Assembly: GCF_001042475.2 (NCBI RefSeq)
Contig: NZ_LECW02000034.1
Span: 38,348-102,347 of the forward strand
Origin: Bacillus glycinifermentans
Lineage (GTDB): Bacteria > Bacillota > Bacilli > Bacillales > Bacillaceae
Direction: 5' to 3'
DNA: 64,000 nt
The notes below the pieces were generated by a model. That model did not search any database and had not been told where the DNA came from. It worked only from the letters and a program-made list of their open reading frames with translations. Both the position numbers and the translations under genes were made by a program. Shown here piece after piece: positions 28,683 to 37,779 of this stretch (positions within the stretch are counted from its first letter, which is position 1; every line of letters starts with the position of its first letter).

Positions 28683-29053
28683 TTAGAATCACCTTCCTGC
28701 AAATAGCGGTCTAGCTCGGAACGTATCTCCTGCTTTGACAAGCCGAGCTCTTCCATGCCCCGGACAAACTGCTCCGTGACCTCCGCCCGCATCTCCCGTT
28801 TAAAACGATCGATGACCTCCGGCTTTTCAACAACAAACGTCCCCTGTCCACGTCTCGTTTCCACGATTCCCATCCTTTCCATTTCATTGTAAGTTCTTTG
28901 AATCGTATTCGGATTGACCTGCGTCTCGACAGCCAGCTCGCGGACCGAAGGCAGCTTATCTCCCGGGCCGATCTCGTTTCGGATCATTCTTTTCAAAAGC
29001 TGTTCGGCAATTTGCCGGTATATCGGCTTTGATGATGAAAAGTTATCTGTCAT
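28679..29053 (-). CDS. yhcF: GntR/YtrA-type repressor YhcF
   Basis: 124 residues. N-terminal winged helix (about 8-75, PIYRQIAEQLLKRMIRNEIGPGDKLPSVRELA and NPNTIQRTYNEME, wing RRGQGTFV) and a short C-terminal dimerisation region of the YtrA subfamily, which regulate their own ABC-transporter operons. ATG 29053 (MTDNFSSSKP) sits 4 nt from the yhcE stop. The 20-bp-arm palindrome in front of yhcE is the obvious operator. Confidence 0.93.
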   Translation of the reverse strand: MTDNFSSSKPIYRQIAEQLLKRMIRNEIGPGDKLPSVRELAVETQVNPNTIQRTYNEMERMGIVETRRGQGTFVVEKPEVIDRFKREMRAEVTEQFVRGMEELGLSKQEIRSELDRYLQEGDSK

Positions 29054-29057
29054 AGGA

Positions 29058-29825
29058 TCACACCTCGACTTTTTTATCAAGCAGCTTGCCGGAGGCATAA
29101 AAAAGACATGCGGCTAAAACGGCGTAATACACGATAAGAACAATCGGAATATCAATTTTTGAAAATACAACGGTCCATCTTGCATCTTGATAGTGAAATT
29201 TGAAAATCGCTTTTAACGGAATACTCCATAATTTTTGTACATTCTCAAACAAAACACTCATTATGAGCCAGCCCTCCAGCAAACTATAGGCATTGTAAAT
29301 CAACAAAGGGACGAGCCAGCGGATATTCTTGAGCGCCGGATATTTTCTGAGTGTTTCATATACCGTCCACAGAAACATGACCCACACGGCAAGGAGCACA
29401 GACCCTAAAAAAACGGCAACGTTGGCCAAAAACAGATCCCAAACAGAAAACATACTGTCGGTTGCGGATTGGAGGATGCCTCTAATAACCAATCCGAACA
29501 TAAATAGAATCGCTTGGGAAACGAATTGATAAACAGCGGCTGACGCCAGTTTTGACAGCAGCAAAATCGCACCCTTGTTCGGATTGTGCAGCCACAGCTG
29601 GGTCTTCCCTTCCAAACGGAGCTGGCTGATCACCATGAGAGGGCAAAACAGACTTTGAAACAATAAGATGGCGACAAATCCCCCAAACATCGCCATCGGT
29701 TCGCCTGTGTAATAGGCAAACGTACAACAGGCAGCGATCGCAAACAGCGTAAACAGCACCCCAACGACGGACCAAAATCTTGAGATGAGCAAATCTTTTC
29801 TAAATAAACCGCCGAAAGATTTCAA
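29058..29825 (-). CDS. yhcE: membrane protein YhcE (ABC permease-like)
   Basis: 255 residues with six predicted helices, starting MKSFGGLFRKDLLISRFWSV. First gene of yhcEFGHI; likely permease partner of YhcG. TTG 29825 follows GAGGAGG, part of which is the end of the palindromic operator. Substrate unknown. Confidence 0.88.
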   Translation of the reverse strand: MKSFGGLFRKDLLISRFWSVVGVLFTLFAIAACCTFAYYTGEPMAMFGGFVAILLFQSLFCPLMVISQLRLEGKTQLWLHNPNKGAILLLSKLASAAVYQFVSQAILFMFGLVIRGILQSATDSMFSVWDLFLANVAVFLGSVLLAVWVMFLWTVYETLRKYPALKNIRWLVPLLIYNAYSLLEGWLIMSVLFENVQKLWSIPLKAIFKFHYQDARWTVVFSKIDIPIVLIVYYAVLAACLFYASGKLLDKKVEV

Positions 29826-29835
29826 ACGATATCCT

Positions 29836-29888
29836 CCTCTGTATTAGTGTACTATTCATATAGTACACTAATACAGAGGGAATGACAA
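29836..29888 (-). promoter_or_regulatory. yhcEFGHI promoter with 20-bp-arm palindromic operator
   Basis: Minus strand: -35 TTGTCA (29888-29883), 17-bp spacer, -10 TACTAT (29865-29860). A perfect inverted repeat with 20-bp arms and a 4-nt centre spans 29836-29879; it contains AGTGTAC...GTACACT, matching the AGTGTA/TACACT half-sites known for YtrA-type repressors, and covers the -10 and start point. Confidence 0.88.
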
Positions 29889-29889
29889 T

Positions 29890-29926
29890 AAAAAAAGCAA
29901 ATCCGCTGATACCCAGCGAATTTGCT
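29890..29926 (-). terminator. terminator after yhcC
   Basis: AGCAAAT..GCTG/CAGC..ATTTGCT with U7 on the minus strand, directly after yhcC and just upstream of the yhcE promoter. Confidence 0.82.
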
Positions 29927-29927
29927 C

Positions 29928-30269
29928 TTAATCCTGCTTACGTTTTTGCATGGACTTTAACGCATTCCGATAGTCCATGTCATCCATTTGCGTTTTTTCT
30001 TCAAGTTTATTCTGTTCTTGAGGCTGATGAAGCTTTTTCAGCGTTTTCCGGTATGTCTCATCATTCATGGCGTATGGATCATCCGGTTCGGAAGGGCCTT
30101 CCGGCAGCCGGTGCCGGTGTTCTTCCCGCTGTACTTCAGGGGCTTCCATGTCTTCGGTGCGGTCCTCCACAACAGTCTCGTCTCTGTCCGGGGATGCGGA
30201 TCGTACATTAAACACAACGAGTCCGATAATGACGATAATTGCAGCGATAACGGTCACGATTATGGCCAT
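29928..30269 (-). CDS. yhcC: small membrane protein YhcC
   Basis: 113 residues: one N-terminal helix (about 3-23, IIVTVIAAIIVIIGLVVFNV) and a highly charged cytoplasmic tail (EDRTEDMEAPEVQREEHRHR, RNALKSMQKRKQD). ATG 30269 follows GGAGCGATTGCC. Downstream neighbour of yhcB, 13 nt apart. Function unknown; matches B. subtilis by position and general sequence. Confidence 0.82.
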   Translation of the reverse strand: MAIIVTVIAAIIVIIGLVVFNVRSASPDRDETVVEDRTEDMEAPEVQREEHRHRLPEGPSEPDDPYAMNDETYRKTLKKLHQPQEQNKLEEKTQMDDMDYRNALKSMQKRKQD

Positions 30270-30282
30270 GGCAATCGCTCCT

Positions 30283-30813
30283 TTACTGCCCGCTGACGAA
30301 ACGGCCGGTAACCTGTGCGACGCGTCTGCCCAGAGCCCGTCCCAGCTCAAGCCCTTCTTCGGAAATCAATTCGTCGCTGTCTACCGGACAAGTGACGCCG
30401 ACTCCGTAGTAAGAACCGTATAACGCATTTTCAGGCACGTTTCCCGGCAAACCGACAACCACCATGCCCTGATGCAGCATCGGGGTGATCAGATTAAGCA
30501 TTGTCGCTTCAAGTCCGCCGTGCGTCGTAGCTGTTGTGCAGAAAACTGCGCCGACCTTATTGATCAGCTTTCCTTCCGCCCAAAGGTAGCCCAGTCTGTC
30601 GATCCAGGTTTTTAAGCCTGAACTGATCGTGCCGAAATGGCCCGGGCAACCCCAAACGATAGCATCCATTTCCTCAAGCTTTCTAATGTCCGCCTCGCTG
30701 ACATGGTCGATCAGCACCTCTGCAGATTCTGATTCCCGTGCGCCTTCGGCAATAGATTGAGCTAATTTTTTCGTATGCTCGCCTTCACTGTCATAAACAA
30801 CATAGATTTTCAT
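30283..30813 (-). CDS. yhcB: flavodoxin/WrbA-like protein YhcB
   Basis: 176 residues. Flavodoxin-like fold: FMN phosphate loop [12 protein letters not shown] (near 7-18), second flavin loop [20 protein letters not shown] (54-73) and [14 protein letters not shown] (93-106). Family members are FMN-dependent NAD(P)H:quinone reductases protecting against electrophiles. Downstream of the MFS pump yhcA in the same direction, 16 nt apart. Confidence 0.9.
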   Translation of the reverse strand: MKIYVVYDSEGEHTKKLAQSIAEGARESESAEVLIDHVSEADIRKLEEMDAIVWGCPGHFGTISSGLKTWIDRLGYLWAEGKLINKVGAVFCTTATTHGGLEATMLNLITPMLHQGMVVVGLPGNVPENALYGSYYGVGVTCPVDSDELISEEGLELGRALGRRVAQVTGRFVSGQ

Positions 30814-30829
30814 GTTAAAACCTCCTGGT

Positions 30830-32422
30830 TTAAGACTCTTTCGCTTCCTTCGGAGCCGGCAGCAAAGTCAGCTCTTCCGCCTTGTTTTTCTTGCGTTCCT
30901 TGTCTTTTCTTACGTCTCTTAAGAACAGACTTAATACCAAACCGACTACGCAGAGCCCAGCCGCCCACATAAATGCGTCATTAATGCCCAGCACGTTGGA
31001 GTTGAGCTGCGCCTGTCCTGCCAAGTTTTTCATCACATATTGTTGTGCTTGTGCGGCAGATATATGCATGGATTGCGCGACTGACTGGATCGTTGACTGC
31101 AATGTGTGCATAAACGTCGGATCGGCCGTATTCGTTTGATCCGCCATCGCCGCGTAATGGAATGTCGTACGGTTCGTATAAATCGTCGTAAGTACGCTCG
31201 TTCCGATTGAACCGCTGATTTGGCGCAATGTATTCGCCATCGCCGTTCCGTGGCTGTTCAATTGCTTCGGAAGCTGGTTCATACCGGCGGTCATAATCGG
31301 CATCATCAAGAGCGACATACCGAACGCGCGGATCGCATAGATCACGACAATGTTTATATACGGCGTATCAAGGGTAAGCGTCGTAAATTCGTAAGTCGTA
31401 ACTGCGGTGATCAATAAACCGACGATCGCCAGCGGCCTCGGTCCGACTTTGTCGAACAAGATTCCCGAAATCGGCGACATGATAAGCATCACGATAGCCC
31501 CCGGGAGCAATAGCAGCCCTGACTGAAGCGCCGTAAAGCCGACAAGGTTCTGCAAATAAATCGGGAGCAGGAACATCCCGGCAAACATTGCAACCGTAAT
31601 AATCGCATTGATCACGCTTGATAGTGAAAACATATCGTATTTAAACACTCTGAAATCGAGCATCGGGTCTTTTGATTTCAATTGCTGAACGATAAAGGCA
31701 ATGATGCCGATTGCACCGACCACAACAGTCGTAAGAACGATCGGATCATCCCAGCCGTCAGAGCCCGCTTCACTTACACCGTAAAGCAATGATGCAAAAC
31801 CGACGATGGACAGGATCGCACCCGCGACGTCAAGCTTCACTTTTTTAGGCTCTGTCATGTTTTTAAACAGGAACAATCCGCAAACAATGACGATCACTCC
31901 GATCGGAACAAGTCCGTAAAACATGATCCGCCAGCTGAAATTTTCGATGAGCCAGCCGGATAAAGTCGGTCCGACCGCCGGAGCGAACATCATCGCCAGG
32001 CCGAAGATTCCCATCCCTTTCCCGCGGCTCTCCGGAGGGAAGATGAACAGAATCGTGGTCATTACGAGCGGCTGAAGGATTCCTCCCCCGGCAGCCTGAA
32101 TGAGGCGGCCGATCAGCATCGTTGAGAAATTGGGCGCGATTCCGCATATGAACGTTCCGATCGTGAACAGCGACATGGCTGTCACAAATAAACTGCGTCC
32201 GCCAAACCGCAAGATCAGGAAAGCCGATAGCGGAATCAAAACGCCGTTGACAAGCATATATCCCGTTGTCAGCCATTGAATGGTCGTGGCGCTTACGTTA
32301 AATTCCGTCATCAGATGCGGCATCGCCACATTAAGCAGCGTCTGATTCAAAATGGCCAGAAATAAACCGGCCATTAATATGACAAGCAGCGACATATTAC
32401 TTTGTTTGTTTTGGGAAGCCAC
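30830..32422 (-). CDS. yhcA: EmrB/QacA-type MFS multidrug exporter YhcA
   Basis: 530 residues, 14-helix DHA2 family. Motif A-like [15 protein letters not shown] after TM2, motif C-like [19 protein letters not shown] in TM5, and a large loop between the last helices (about 430-490). Expels hydrophobic drugs using the proton gradient; the preceding HlyD-type YhbJ probably serves as its adaptor (EmrAB-like pair). Start GTG 32422 after GGAGGATG. Confidence 0.92.
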   Translation of the reverse strand: MASQNKQSNMSLLVILMAGLFLAILNQTLLNVAMPHLMTEFNVSATTIQWLTTGYMLVNGVLIPLSAFLILRFGGRSLFVTAMSLFTIGTFICGIAPNFSTMLIGRLIQAAGGGILQPLVMTTILFIFPPESRGKGMGIFGLAMMFAPAVGPTLSGWLIENFSWRIMFYGLVPIGVIVIVCGLFLFKNMTEPKKVKLDVAGAILSIVGFASLLYGVSEAGSDGWDDPIVLTTVVVGAIGIIAFIVQQLKSKDPMLDFRVFKYDMFSLSSVINAIITVAMFAGMFLLPIYLQNLVGFTALQSGLLLLPGAIVMLIMSPISGILFDKVGPRPLAIVGLLITAVTTYEFTTLTLDTPYINIVVIYAIRAFGMSLLMMPIMTAGMNQLPKQLNSHGTAMANTLRQISGSIGTSVLTTIYTNRTTFHYAAMADQTNTADPTFMHTLQSTIQSVAQSMHISAAQAQQYVMKNLAGQAQLNSNVLGINDAFMWAAGLCVVGLVLSLFLRDVRKDKERKKNKAEELTLLPAPKEAKES

Positions 32423-32461
32423 TTATGACATCCTCCTTTCGCTGTTTTTTATCCCCTTCGG

Positions 32462-33094
32462 TTATTTTGAAATTTTCACTGATGCGTTCATACCTGGAAG
32501 CACTTTGTCAGAAGGGTTTTTAATTGAAATTTTCACAGGTACTTTTTGCGTTACTTTCGTGTAGTTTCCGCTTGTATTTTGTTGGGACAGCAGGTTAAAT
32601 GTTGAATTTGTCGCATATCCGATTTCTTCAACGTTTCCTTCAAATGTCGCGCCCGGATCACCGTCGACGACGATATCCACTTTGTCCCCTTTTTCAATGT
32701 CTTTCACATCTGTTTCCTTAATGTTTGCTGTAATGTAGAGGTGGTCCATGTCAATCGTTTGGGCAAGCGTTTGTCCAGCTTGTACCATTTGTCCGTCTTT
32801 TGCTTCATTTTTCACGATCGTTCCGTCCATGATAGACTTTACATCAACCGTTTGTTCACCTTTGATTTTTGCTGTTTTTTCGTCTTTCGTCACTTTTGTT
32901 CCTTCATCAATATCCCATCCTGACAGCTTTCCGGAAGCCGGTGCGGTGATTTCCGCCATGTCTCCTGCAACGTGCGCTTCGTCTGTTGTCACGTAGCTCA
33001 CGCTGTTATAGTAGTAATACGCGCCTCCTGCTATAATGGCAAGCACGATGATAAGTCCGATAATGTTTGTTAAAATTAAACGTCCTTTGCTCAT
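32462..33094 (-). CDS. yhbJ: HlyD/EmrA-type membrane fusion protein YhbJ
   Basis: 210 residues: N-terminal anchor (about 8-28), biotinyl-lipoyl half-motifs (AEITAPASGKLSGWDIDEG and IMDGTIVKNEAKDGQMVQAGQ) and a beta-barrel domain (about 110-205). Shorter than Gram-negative adaptors because there is no coiled-coil hairpin. Partner of YhcA, 39 nt downstream. The MarR-type regulator yhbI that precedes yhbJ in B. subtilis is not present here. Confidence 0.88.
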   Translation of the reverse strand: MSKGRLILTNIIGLIIVLAIIAGGAYYYYNSVSYVTTDEAHVAGDMAEITAPASGKLSGWDIDEGTKVTKDEKTAKIKGEQTVDVKSIMDGTIVKNEAKDGQMVQAGQTLAQTIDMDHLYITANIKETDVKDIEKGDKVDIVVDGDPGATFEGNVEEIGYATNSTFNLLSQQNTSGNYTKVTQKVPVKISIKNPSDKVLPGMNASVKISK

Positions 33095-33401
33095 TTTTTA
33101 TTTTCTCCTTTCGTGTTCCTTCTATTTTTTCATATAACCACAGATCGTTTATTGATCAGCGATTTACACATACCTGCATATTACGTTTCCCAATTTCCGC
33201 CCAGAACATTACGGACGTGTACATGAGCTACTTATGTAAAAGTTGCTCAAAACTGAGCAAGAAAAATCGGAAACCGCAACACGCATTTTTACCCCTACAC
33301 AACAAAACAAAATAGTTAACAAGATTAAATATTAGTTAATGTAATCAAAAATGTCAATAAAATTGTTCAAAAAAATTCATATAAATATTTTCCACGACAA
33401 A
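33095..33401. other. intergenic region upstream of yhbJ
   Basis: About 300 bp, AT-rich, with no ORF I can support. Contains TTGCTC/GAGCAA (33242-33259) and two AGTTAA-type elements (AGTTAACAAG and TTAGTTAATG near 33310-33341) that could be regulator sites. In B. subtilis this position holds yhbI. Confidence 0.4.
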
Positions 33402-33428
33402 AAAGCCTCTGAAAACAGAGGCCTGACT
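33402..33428 (-). terminator. terminator after yhbH
   Basis: GCCTCTG/CAGAGGC stem with U6 on the minus strand, 9 nt past the yhbH stop. Confidence 0.85.
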
Positions 33429-33436
33429 TGTTTCTA

Positions 33437-34606
33437 TTACGTATACTGGTGCTGTTCTTCATTGCTGAAAAAGCTCTTCAGCGCTTGAAACACATCCGCT
33501 TTTTGCTTTAAAATATAATACTTAAATTTTTCATTTTTTATATTTTTATAGGCTGACATCAATGTTGAATGCCTGTTGTACTGATTGACTTCGCCATAGC
33601 AAAACAAATTCGCTTTTTCCATGATTTCGCCGACGAGCTTGACGCAGCGTACATTGTCAGACGTTAAATTGTCCCCGTCGGAAAAATGAAACGGATAAAT
33701 ATTATAGCGGGTCGGATGGTATTTTTCCTCGATCAGCTCGAGCGATTTTCTGTAGACGGATGAGCAGATCGTCCCCCCGCTTTCCCCTTTTGAAAAGAAA
33801 TCTTCTTCAGAAACGACTTTCGCTTCCGTATGATGGGCGATAAATTCGATTTCGACAGTTTCATACTTTGTCCGCAAAAAGCGTGTCATCCAAAAGAAAA
33901 AGCTGCGCGCCATATATTTTTCCCAGACGCCCATCGAGCCGCTCGTATCCATCATCGCCAGCACGACAGCCTTCGATTCCGGTTTTACGGAATCATTCCA
34001 TGTTTTGAATTTCAAATCCTCCGGAAAGATCGGATAAAACGACGGTTTTCCGGTCATCGCGTTGCGCTTGAACGCCGAAAGCATCGTCCTTTTTTTATCG
34101 ATGTTGCCGGTCAGTCCGGTTTTGCGGATATCGTTAAACTCAATGTCTTCAACGACGATGTCATCGCGCTCTTTCCGCTCTAAATTCGGCAGCTCCATCT
34201 CGCTGAAGAGCGCCTCTTCCAGATCCATCAGCGACACTTCCGCTTCATAATAATCCTCACCGGCCTGATCGCCCGCTCCCCGGCCTTTTCCGGCGCCGCT
34301 CCTTTTATCAGCGCCGTCTCTCGCCACGATATCTCCGACTTGACTGTCCCCGTCTCCCTGTCCGGCATGTTTATTTTTGTCGTAGTTGTAGCGGATTTTG
34401 TACTCATCCAATGACCGAATCGGAATTTTGACGACATCCTTGCCGTTGGACATGATGATGCTTTCTTCTGTAATTAAGTCAGGCAGATTGTTTTTTATCG
34501 CATCCTGCACCTTTTTCTGATGGCGCTGTTGGTCATCATACCCTTTTCGATGGAGGGACCAGTCTTCCTGAGAAATAATAAAATGGCCGTTGTCTTTATG
34601 GGACAT
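33437..34606 (-). CDS. yhbH: sporulation protein YhbH (DUF444/UPF0229, vWA-like)
   Basis: 389 residues. N-terminal basic region and an acidic/Gly-rich segment (about 85-120, [16 protein letters not shown]), then a von Willebrand A-like domain with a MIDAS-like DTSGSMG (near 219-225). The family is co-conserved with PrkA and SpoVR and is made in the sporulation mother cell. ATG 34606 follows GGAGGGGAATTC. Lies 156 nt after prkA; a terminator separates them. Confidence 0.92.
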   Translation of the reverse strand: MSHKDNGHFIISQEDWSLHRKGYDDQQRHQKKVQDAIKNNLPDLITEESIIMSNGKDVVKIPIRSLDEYKIRYNYDKNKHAGQGDGDSQVGDIVARDGADKRSGAGKGRGAGDQAGEDYYEAEVSLMDLEEALFSEMELPNLERKERDDIVVEDIEFNDIRKTGLTGNIDKKRTMLSAFKRNAMTGKPSFYPIFPEDLKFKTWNDSVKPESKAVVLAMMDTSGSMGVWEKYMARSFFFWMTRFLRTKYETVEIEFIAHHTEAKVVSEEDFFSKGESGGTICSSVYRKSLELIEEKYHPTRYNIYPFHFSDGDNLTSDNVRCVKLVGEIMEKANLFCYGEVNQYNRHSTLMSAYKNIKNEKFKYYILKQKADVFQALKSFFSNEEQHQYT

Positions 34607-34730
34607 GAATTCCCCTCCTTATTGATAAATCCGAAAAGCCAATCGCTGTAAAACAAGTCTTAAAAAATGTTTATTTTTATCCTATGCAGGATGCTGATGA
34701 CGCTTGACAAACATTTGTGAAAATGGGACA

Positions 34731-34758
34731 AAAGAGCCCGCCCTTTCCGGACGGGTCT
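34731..34758 (-). terminator. terminator after prkA
   Basis: GACCCG.CCGG/..GGGCGGGCTC stem with U4 on the minus strand, immediately past the prkA stop. Confidence 0.75.
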
Positions 34759-34762
34759 TGAT

Positions 34763-36658
34763 TTACCGGTTTAACAAGCTTCCTACGTATTTCAGCAGCT
34801 CGTTGGCGCTCGTCGAGTTATAGCCGTGTTCATCGATGAGCCGCGCGACAACCTCGTTGATCTTTTTGAGCTGCTGTTCATCAGGCGTTTTTGTCGACGT
34901 CGTGATTTTAACAACGTCCTTCAAGTCTGCAAACAGCTTTTTCTGAATGGCCTCCCGCAGGCGTTCGTGCGAATTGTAGTCAAACCGCTTCCCTTTTCTC
35001 GCATAGGCGGAAATTCGGATAAGGATTTCTTCACGAAAGGCTTTTTTGGCATTTTCGCTGATTCCGATCTGCTCTTCGATCGATCTCATCAGCTTTTCGT
35101 CAGGATTCATTTCCTCGCCTGTCAGCGGGTCGCGCAGCTTGATTTTATTGCAGTAAGCCTCGACATTGTCGAGATAATTGTCCATAAGGGTTTTAGCCGA
35201 CTCCTCATACGAATAGACAAACGCTTTTTGCACTTCTTTTTTCGCCATCTCGTCGTACTCTTTTCTCGCTGCCGAAATAAAGTTCAAATAACGCTCGCGG
35301 TTTTCAGAAGATATCGAAGGATGCTGATCAAGCCCTTCCTTTAAAGAGCGAAGGACATCGAGGGCGTTGATCGATTCCATGTTTTTGCGGATGATCGTCG
35401 AGGAGATTCTGTTGATGACATACCGCGGATCTATGCCGCTCATGCCTTCGTCATTGTATTCTTTTTTCAAATCCTCGACATCGGACGAGTTGTAGCCTTC
35501 AACGCTTTCTCCGTCATACAGCCTCATTTTTTTAACAAGATCAATGTCAGAACGCTTCGGTTCTTTCAGCCTCGTTAAAATGGAAAACATCGCAGCGACC
35601 TTCAGCGTGTGCGGGGCGATGTGCACGTCGGCCACATCGCTTTCGGCGATCATTTTCTCATAGATCCGCTCTTCTTCAGATACCTTGAGGTTATAAGGGA
35701 TCGGCATGACGATAATGCGCGAATGGAGCGCTTCATTTTTCTTATTGGCGATAAATGAGCGGTACTCGGTTTCGTTCGTATGGGCGACGATCAATTCATC
35801 GGCCGAAATCAAGGCGAACCGGCCGGCTTTAAAATTCCCTTCCTGCGTCAGGGACAACAGATGCCAGAGAAATTTCTCATCGCATTTCAGCATTTCCTGA
35901 AATTCCATCATTCCCCTGTTCGCCTTGTTCAATTCCCCATCAAAGCGGTATGCGCGCGGGTCGGATTCTGATCCGTATTCGGCAATCGTCGAAAAATCAA
36001 TGCTTCCGGTCAAATCGGCAATATCCTGCGACTTCGGATCAGAGGGGCTGAACGTTCCGATCCCCGTCCGTTTATCTTCGGAAAAAAAGATTCTTTCAAT
36101 CTTTACATCTTCGATTCTTCCGCCGTAATCCTGCTGAAGGCGCATCATGTTCAACGGCGAGAGGTTTCCTTGGATACGAATGCCGTATTCCTGATAAAAA
36201 TCCTCACGCAAATGCTGCGGAATGAGATGAAGCGGATCTTCATGCATCGGGCAGCCTTTAATCGCATAGACGGCTCCTTCATCCGTCAATGAATAGGCTT
36301 CAAGTCCTCTTTTCAGCATCGTCACAAGCGTCGATTTCCCGCCGCTGACCGGTCCCATCAAAAGCAATATTCTCTTTCTGACATCAAGCCGTTTTGCGGC
36401 CGGATGAAAATATTCTTCAACAAGACGTTCCAAAGGCTCCTCAAGTCCAAACAGCTCTTTGTCAAAAAAACGGTATACTTTTTTTCCGTCTTTTTCTTCT
36501 ATGCCGCTGTTTTTTATCATATTGTAAACACGGGAATGAGCAGATTGAGCGACAATCGGATTTTCTTTGACGATTTCCAAGTAATCACCGAAGGTTCCTT
36601 CCCATTTCAGACGCTGCTCTTCCTCTCTATACTGTTCAATCTTTTTTAATATATCCAT
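34763..36658 (-). CDS. prkA: PrkA serine kinase/AAA+ protease-like protein
   Basis: 631 residues, cytoplasmic. N-terminal AAA+ domain with Walker A GPVSGGKST (near 106-114); the C-terminal domain (about 400-631) resembles the catalytic subunit fold of cAMP-dependent kinases, with the long ISTIIRKNMESINALDVL region. PrkA promotes sporulation through sigma-K regulators; both kinase and ATP-dependent protease activity have been reported. ATG 36658 follows AGGAGGTTC. Length matches B. subtilis. Confidence 0.95.
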   Translation of the reverse strand: MDILKKIEQYREEEQRLKWEGTFGDYLEIVKENPIVAQSAHSRVYNMIKNSGIEEKDGKKVYRFFDKELFGLEEPLERLVEEYFHPAAKRLDVRKRILLLMGPVSGGKSTLVTMLKRGLEAYSLTDEGAVYAIKGCPMHEDPLHLIPQHLREDFYQEYGIRIQGNLSPLNMMRLQQDYGGRIEDVKIERIFFSEDKRTGIGTFSPSDPKSQDIADLTGSIDFSTIAEYGSESDPRAYRFDGELNKANRGMMEFQEMLKCDEKFLWHLLSLTQEGNFKAGRFALISADELIVAHTNETEYRSFIANKKNEALHSRIIVMPIPYNLKVSEEERIYEKMIAESDVADVHIAPHTLKVAAMFSILTRLKEPKRSDIDLVKKMRLYDGESVEGYNSSDVEDLKKEYNDEGMSGIDPRYVINRISSTIIRKNMESINALDVLRSLKEGLDQHPSISSENRERYLNFISAARKEYDEMAKKEVQKAFVYSYEESAKTLMDNYLDNVEAYCNKIKLRDPLTGEEMNPDEKLMRSIEEQIGISENAKKAFREEILIRISAYARKGKRFDYNSHERLREAIQKKLFADLKDVVKITTSTKTPDEQQLKKINEVVARLIDEHGYNSTSANELLKYVGSLLNR

Positions 36659-36778
36659 AAGAACCTCCTATATGATGATTGATGCAAGGTGAAAAGTGAA
36701 TCACTGTTACATTCAATCTATGCGGAGATGTCCCTTTCGATGCTTTTTTAGGTTGAATTTGAAATGCACTTCCTCTAA

Positions 36779-36808
36779 TTGACAAGGACGGAACAAACCG
36801 GTCATAAT
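36779..36808 (+). promoter_or_regulatory. sigma-A-like promoter of the 30-codon ORF
   Basis: -35 TTGACA (36779-36784) and -10 CATAAT (36803-36808) with an 18-bp spacer, about 90 nt upstream of the small ORF. It faces away from prkA. Confidence 0.65.
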
Positions 36809-36907
36809 AAAAGCAGATAAGCCCGGATCGCAGGCTGCACGCGGACCGGCTGAATACACCGCATGCGAATAGACAACAAGGGACAAACGGATGGAGAGGG
36901 GGATTTG

Positions 36908-37000
36908 ATGAAAACGCTGATTATGATGGGGGTCATCCTCACGTTTCTCGTATCCATTTTCACCGCCGGGTATGAAAGCAAACCCGGAAAGAAACACTAA
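36908..37000 (+). CDS. 30-residue hydrophobic small protein
   Basis: ATG 36908 after GGAGAGGGGGATTTG; 30 codons to TAA 36998-37000. Residues 2-20 form one hydrophobic helix (TLIMMGVILTFLVSIFTAG) and the tail YESKPGKKH is basic, the shape of a single-pass membrane microprotein. It has its own promoter and terminator and stands between two minus-strand operons, so it is not a leader of either. Shorter than usual gene-calling limits. I know no homologue and can offer no function. Confidence 0.65.
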   Translation: MKTLIMMGVILTFLVSIFTAGYESKPGKKH

Positions 37001-37004
37001 AAAG

Positions 37005-37042
37005 AAAAAGGATGGCTCGGGTATCCGGCCATCCTTTTTCTT
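37005..37042 (+). terminator. terminator of the 30-codon ORF
   Basis: AAAAAGGATGGC...GCCATCCTTTTT (with A- and T-runs) 5 nt after the small ORF; it could also serve yhbF from the other side. Confidence 0.85.
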
Positions 37043-37065
37043 TATCATAACATAACACTGTTTTA

Positions 37066-37764
37066 TTATATTTGTCGATTCTCTTTTACCTCGGCCTTAT
37101 CGGAAACGTGATAATCGCTGTTGTATTCAACGGTTTCAATCCGGCAGCCGGGTCCTATGCGGACGCGGTTTCCTCTGACGATCCCGGCCGAAGTATTCTC
37201 CAGGTAAATATCGTCTCCCTCGATGACTTTTGCTGATAAAAAACCGCTGTTTTTTTTAAACAGTCCCCGTTTGTTTCTCACCTTGATGGCCGTGCCGCCG
37301 ATTTCGCCAACCGAACTCTCCCCGAACCGCAGGGCGACGTCAACCTCGCCTGCGTTAAGGAGACCGTCTATTTCAAGGTTTCCGTTTAATGTAAAACGCT
37401 CTGCTTCACAATCGCCTTTAACAGCAACGGTCCCTTTAATGTCGCACTCATCTCCCGTTAAGTTTCCGCCGACCGTAAGAATGCCCTTCACGGCCGTTTC
37501 GCTGATGTCGGCATTGCCGGAAATCTCAGCCGTACCGTAAATTTTCGCTTTATCTGCTTTCAGCCGCCCGGCGACTTCCGCCTCGCCGTATATATGCAAT
37601 GATTGCACTTTCGCATCCCCGGAAAGGACGCTTGTGCCGTAGCAGCGAAACTTCGCGCAGTCAAGACCTGCCCCGATCGTTCCTTCGCCTTTGATGACGA
37701 CGTTGTGATAGGTGCCTCCGGCTGCACTCCCGGACCCGTTGATTTTTAAATTGTTTCCCTCCAT
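37066..37764 (-). CDS. yhbF: bactofilin-type protein YhbF
   Basis: 232 residues of polymer-forming beta-helix: repeated short strands such as GTYHNVVIKGEGTIGAGLD, EVAGRLKADKAKIYGTAEISG and LTVGGNLTGDECDIKGTVAVKG over residues 15-140, ending with VENTS-type strands. No signal peptide. Bactofilins form filaments on the membrane inner face. Paralogue of yhbE next door (15 nt apart), so the two may copolymerise. Last gene of yhbDEF. Confidence 0.88.
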   Translation of the reverse strand: MEGNNLKINGSGSAAGGTYHNVVIKGEGTIGAGLDCAKFRCYGTSVLSGDAKVQSLHIYGEAEVAGRLKADKAKIYGTAEISGNADISETAVKGILTVGGNLTGDECDIKGTVAVKGDCEAERFTLNGNLEIDGLLNAGEVDVALRFGESSVGEIGGTAIKVRNKRGLFKKNSGFLSAKVIEGDDIYLENTSAGIVRGNRVRIGPGCRIETVEYNSDYHVSDKAEVKENRQI

Positions 37765-37779
37765 ATCGCATACCCTCCG

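Noticed and set aside
36713..37048. 111-codon minus-strand ORF across the small-protein region
   Set aside because: It runs antisense through a promoter, a terminator and the 30-codon ORF, and has no ribosome site or recognisable motif.
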